Part shown: in pieces, positions 5,298 through 7,885 of the stretch
Layout of the letters: the number at the start of each line of letters is the position of its first letter
Numbering within the stretch: the stretch's first letter is position 1
The notes under the pieces: generated by a model
What the model saw: the letters and a program-made list of their open reading frames with translations, nothing else
Databases searched by the model: none
Told to the model about the DNA's origin: nothing
Assembly (NCBI GenBank): GCA_964422465.1
Contig: CAYRBD010000125.1
Coordinates: 1-7,885, forward strand
Reading direction: 5' to 3'
DNA length: 7,885 nt
DNA from: FW021-bin31 sp964422465
Lineage (GTDB): Bacteria; Bacteroidota; Bacteroidia; Chitinophagales; Chitinophagaceae
Made by a program: the position numbers and the translations under genes

Positions 5298-7073
5298 ATG
5301 CATTTAAAAAACACTTTAGCTCTTTTATTGCTTTCTTTTAGTTTGGTATTCACTAATCTCTCTTGTCAGGAGGCTGCTAAAAACGCTACCTGCCAGACTT
5401 ATAGCGAGTTACCTGATCCGACAAGTGATACCCTGTCTGATTGGTCCGGGGTGCCGGAAGGATTGCATGCCTCATTTGTATCCATAGATAAAAGGTACCC
5501 AAAGTCTTTAAAACCTGAGATATCGCTTCGGGCAGATCAAAAAGTACAGGGCTGGAAAGGGGAGACTGTATCGGCTCAGTTATTGTTATGGACCGTTGAT
5601 TCCCTGTCTTCCGTAAAAGTGACCTTTTCGGATTTTCAGGGTGAGGAAAGTGAGCTCCCGGCAGATATTGCGGAGGCCAGATTTGTACGATATGTAATGA
5701 CCGATGAGTTTGCCGGTGGTTGCGGTGTAAGAAAACCTGAGGATTTTGATTCTTCTCTTTCGGCTGATGCACTGGATAATATTTCCTGTATGGATCTTGG
5801 GGCTAAGAAAGTAAGGCCGGTGTGGCTTACAGTACGGATACCGGATGATGCACATGAAGGGAAATATCATACTACGGTTACTGTTTCAGGCAATGACGCG
5901 GAGGCGCAGAAACTGGAATTGCAGTTAGAGGTTATTAATCAGGTTTTACCTCCGGCATCGGAATGGAAGTTTCATCTGGACTTGTGGCAACATCCTTCGG
6001 CAGTGGCCAGGATGGAAAACGTAAAGTTATGGAGTGATGAACATTTTGAAGCAATGAAACCGGTAATGAAATTGCTGGCTGATGCTGGTCAAAAAGTAAT
6101 TACCGCTACTTTGAATAAAGATCCGTGGAATGTACAAACCTATGATCCGTATGCCGATATGATTATATGGACAAAGGGAAAAAAGGGAGATTGGAGTTAT
6201 GATTATACCGTTTTTGACAGATGGGTAGAATTTATGATGGCCTTGGGAGTTAAAGATGAAATTAATTGTTATTCCATTATCCCCTGGAACAATGAATTGC
6301 ATTATAAGGATGCAGCAACGGGAAAATTCGTAGATGTAAAAGCAGACCCGGGTACGCCTGTTTTTGATTCGATGTGGAGACCCTTTTTGAAGGATTTTTC
6401 GATGCATCTTAAAGAAAAAGGATGGTTAAAAATAACCAATATTGCGATGGATGAACGGGATCCCAAGTCTTTAGATATTGCCTTTAAGATTATTAAAAAG
6501 GTGGCTCCAGGGTTGGGAGTAGCTTTTGCGGATAATCATAAGACGTATAAAAAATATCCCAACAGCGATGATATCAGCATCTCTGTCATTCATCCTTTTG
6601 ATAAAGCAGATTTGATAGACCGGCGGAAAAGAGGACTGATCACAACGTTCTATATTTATTGTGGCAATTCATTTCCTAATACCCTCACTTTTTCTGATCC
6701 TGCTGAAGCTGCTTATCTTGGTTGGTACACTTTGGCTTCCGGATTTGATGGCTTTTTGAGATGGTCTTTTAATTCCTGGGTAAAAGGCCCTTTGAAAGAT
6801 TCTCGTTTCAGGACATGGCCGGCCGGGGATACCTATATGGTTTATCCGGGAGGAAGGAGTTCTATACGGTATGAAAGAATGTTAGAGGGAATTCAGGATT
6901 ATGTGAAAGCCCGGATAGTCAGAGAAAAATTAAAGGAAGAAGGAAAGACGCAGGCACTTAAAGATTTTAATGAGGCAATTGAAAAGTTAAATAATGTACA
7001 GAAGCATGCTTCATGGAATGAGGATTTAAACCAGGCCAAGAAAATGCTGAATGATCTTTCCAGGGAGGTATAA
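5298..7073 (+). CDS. GH123/DUF4091-like glycoside hydrolase, probable lipoprotein
   Basis: This is an exported enzyme of 591 residues. The N-terminus is a hydrophobic signal ending in TNLSC, with Cys23 as probable lipidation site; Asn at -3 is atypical for a lipobox, so the anchor is likely but not certain. A beta-sandwich-like region (about 55-215) is followed by a TIM-barrel-like region (about 222-500) and a helical C-terminus (about 525-590). The Asp385-Glu386 pair in NIAMDERDP corresponds to the adjacent Asp-Glu used by characterised GH123 beta-N-acetylgalactosaminidases (Asp as the stabilising residue, Glu as acid/base). FLRWSFNSW (486-494) and GDTYMVYPG (510-518) are further family hallmarks. 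By family, it would remove terminal beta-linked N-acetylgalactosamine with substrate assistance, but many DUF4091 proteins are uncharacterised and specificity may differ. It lies between the kinase and an SGNH esterase, which suggests it works on a decorated glycan. Confidence 0.85.
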   Translation: MHLKNTLALLLLSFSLVFTNLSCQEAAKNATCQTYSELPDPTSDTLSDWSGVPEGLHASFVSIDKRYPKSLKPEISLRADQKVQGWKGETVSAQLLLWTVDSLSSVKVTFSDFQGEESELPADIAEARFVRYVMTDEFAGGCGVRKPEDFDSSLSADALDNISCMDLGAKKVRPVWLTVRIPDDAHEGKYHTTVTVSGNDAEAQKLELQLEVINQVLPPASEWKFHLDLWQHPSAVARMENVKLWSDEHFEAMKPVMKLLADAGQKVITATLNKDPWNVQTYDPYADMIIWTKGKKGDWSYDYTVFDRWVEFMMALGVKDEINCYSIIPWNNELHYKDAATGKFVDVKADPGTPVFDSMWRPFLKDFSMHLKEKGWLKITNIAMDERDPKSLDIAFKIIKKVAPGLGVAFADNHKTYKKYPNSDDISISVIHPFDKADLIDRRKRGLITTFYIYCGNSFPNTLTFSDPAEAAYLGWYTLASGFDGFLRWSFNSWVKGPLKDSRFRTWPAGDTYMVYPGGRSSIRYERMLEGIQDYVKARIVREKLKEEGKTQALKDFNEAIEKLNNVQKHASWNEDLNQAKKMLNDLSREV

Positions 7074-7120
7074 GGGCAATGGTGATTTGTCAGTAAATTA
7101 GAATTATAAATAAGTTACAA

Positions 7121-7810
7121 ATGAAACGGCGTTATTTTTTTTTCATTCTTATTCTGTTATTAACAGAAGGTGTGATCCCTGCCTTAGCCCAGGGACAGAT
7201 ACAAAAGGGACAAATTAAAGTGGCTTGTGTTGGCAACAGCATTACCTATGGTTTTGGTATAAAGAATCGGGACAGCTTAAGTTATCCTGCTCAGCTTCAA
7301 CGCATGATGGGGGCTAAGTTTGAGGTTAGAAATTTTGGAGTAAGTGGGCGCACCTTATTAAAAAAAGGGGATTATCCTTACTGGGAGGAAAAGGCTTTTC
7401 AGGAGGTGCAAAAATGGAATCCGGATGTCATCGTATTGATGCTGGGTACCAATGATACCAAACCCTGGAATTGGAAATATGGAAATGAATTCGCCTCTGA
7501 TTATAAAGATTTACTGGAAACATTTAAAAATTTGCCTTCACATCCTCAGATATGGGCGGCTCTCCCTGTGCCGGTTTTCCACAAAAATAAATATCAGATC
7601 AGAGACAGCATTATAAAAGTTGAAATACCGATCATACGTAAAATTGCCCGGAAAGAAAAGGTTCATATTCTGAATTTGAATAGGGCATTAAAACCCTATG
7701 GTAAAGAATTCTTTGATGGCGTCCATCCTGATAAAACGGGTGCATATCATTTGGCAGAGGCGGTATATAAAAAGATAAAACGCTATCGGAGGATAGCGCG
7801 TAAACGATAG
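7121..7810 (+). CDS. Secreted SGNH/GDSL hydrolase (probable carbohydrate esterase)
   Basis: This is an exported serine esterase of 229 residues, probably removing acetyl or other acyl groups from a carbohydrate. A signal peptide covers about 1-23 (hydrophobic FFFILILLLTEGVIPALA, cleavage after Ala23). All SGNH blocks are present: block I VGNSIT with nucleophile Ser40; block II NFGVSG with oxyanion Gly73; block III LGTNDT with Asn111; and block V DGVHP with Asp199 and His202. The sequence type (GNSITYG and GTNDTKPWNW) resembles the lysophospholipase L1/sialate O-acetylesterase-like enzymes found near Bacteroidota glycosidases. It starts 47 bases after the GH123-like gene behind an A/T-rich leader and is probably in the same transcript. 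The C-terminus is very basic (KKIKRYRRIARKR), and its codons include a small hairpin, so the tail may have been altered by repeat DNA. Confidence 0.9.
   Translation: MKRRYFFFILILLLTEGVIPALAQGQIQKGQIKVACVGNSITYGFGIKNRDSLSYPAQLQRMMGAKFEVRNFGVSGRTLLKKGDYPYWEEKAFQEVQKWNPDVIVLMLGTNDTKPWNWKYGNEFASDYKDLLETFKNLPSHPQIWAALPVPVFHKNKYQIRDSIIKVEIPIIRKIARKEKVHILNLNRALKPYGKEFFDGVHPDKTGAYHLAEAVYKKIKRYRRIARKR
7781..7798. repeat. Small inverted repeat inside the 3' end of the SGNH gene
   Basis: CGCTATC (7781-7787) and GATAGCG (7792-7798) are exact reverse complements around the loop GGAG. They encode part of the basic C-terminal tail and lie 12 bases before the larger palindrome. The two may form a tandem hairpin at the transcript end. 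Confidence 0.6.
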
Positions 7811-7831
7811 AGACACACGGCCGTGTGTCTC
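7810..7831. terminator. Perfect 22-base palindrome on the stop codon; possible terminator or REP-like element
   Basis: The arms GAGACACACGG (7810-7820) and CCGTGTGTCTC (7821-7831) are exact reverse complements with no spacer. The first G is the last base of the SGNH stop codon TAG. As RNA it would form a very stable hairpin. No T-tract follows, because the octamer array begins at once, so Rho-independent termination is not shown. A mobile REP-like palindrome or an mRNA 3' stabiliser are alternatives. Confidence 0.6.
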
Positions 7832-7885
7832 AACCATTCAACCATTCAACCATTCAACCATTCAACCATTCAACCATTCAACCAT
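7832..7885. repeat. Perfect AACCATTC octamer array at the right edge
   Basis: Six exact AACCATTC units and a partial seventh (AACCAT) run to the last base of the window. Unlike the array before the kinase, every unit is identical. The full length is unknown, since the window or contig ends inside the array. Confidence 0.95.

Noticed and set aside
5386..6407. Three minus-strand open frames of 94-128 codons inside the GH123-like gene
   Set aside because: They overlap a full-length gene with recognisable motifs, and their translations have no domain-like features.
7086..7118. Promoter before the SGNH gene (TTTG at 7086 and TAAGTTAC at 7111)
   Set aside because: The second box is a weak match and would place the transcription start at the ATG itself.
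7832..7885. CRISPR array
   Set aside because: The units are 8 bases, contiguous and without spacers, so this is a simple tandem repeat.

Overview
The window looks like chromosomal DNA of a member of the Bacteroidota. The reasons are: moderate to low GC; A/T-rich leaders and no Shine-Dalgarno sequence before any start; secreted proteins and a probable lipoprotein encoded beside cytoplasmic sugar-type enzymes; and intergenic 7- and 8-base degenerate tandem repeats of a kind I associate with this phylum. The order or genus cannot be decided from the sequence. Two runs of exactly 100 N (1196-1295 and 3606-3705) are scaffold gaps of unknown true size, and both sit inside repeat arrays.

Layout. 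All six genes are on the + strand: (1) a polyol-permease-type MFS transporter of the RbtT/DalT/CsbX/YoaB group, cut by the left edge (1-1182); (2) a D-2-hydroxyacid dehydrogenase (1314-2315), overlapping by one base with (3) a secreted, probably beta-propeller protein of unknown function (2315-3469); (4) an FGGY carbohydrate kinase of the YoaC-like group (3795-5225); (5) a probable lipoprotein with a GH123/DUF4091 glycosidase-like fold and a conserved Asp-Glu pair (5298-7073); and (6) a secreted SGNH/GDSL hydrolase (7121-7810). A perfect palindrome then starts on the last base of the stop codon and runs into an octamer array that reaches the right edge.

How the genes may work together. Transporter, 2-hydroxyacid dehydrogenase and FGGY kinase are the same three families as the Bacillus subtilis yoaB, yoaD and yoaC genes, so they probably form one catabolic module for a small hydroxylated compound (polyol or sugar acid). 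I know of no settled substrate for that module. Here it is interleaved with exported proteins: a GH123-like glycosidase, an SGNH esterase and a propeller protein. This suggests that a decorated glycan or glycoside is trimmed outside the cytoplasm and a released polyol or acid is imported, phosphorylated and oxidised or reduced. This is inference from gene content.

The most unusual feature is the repeat architecture. Heptamer repeats or a palindrome begin at, or within a few tens of bases of, a stop codon. AACCATNN octamer arrays end 3-5 bases before the start codon of both the dehydrogenase and the kinase, taking the place of the A-rich leader seen before the other genes.
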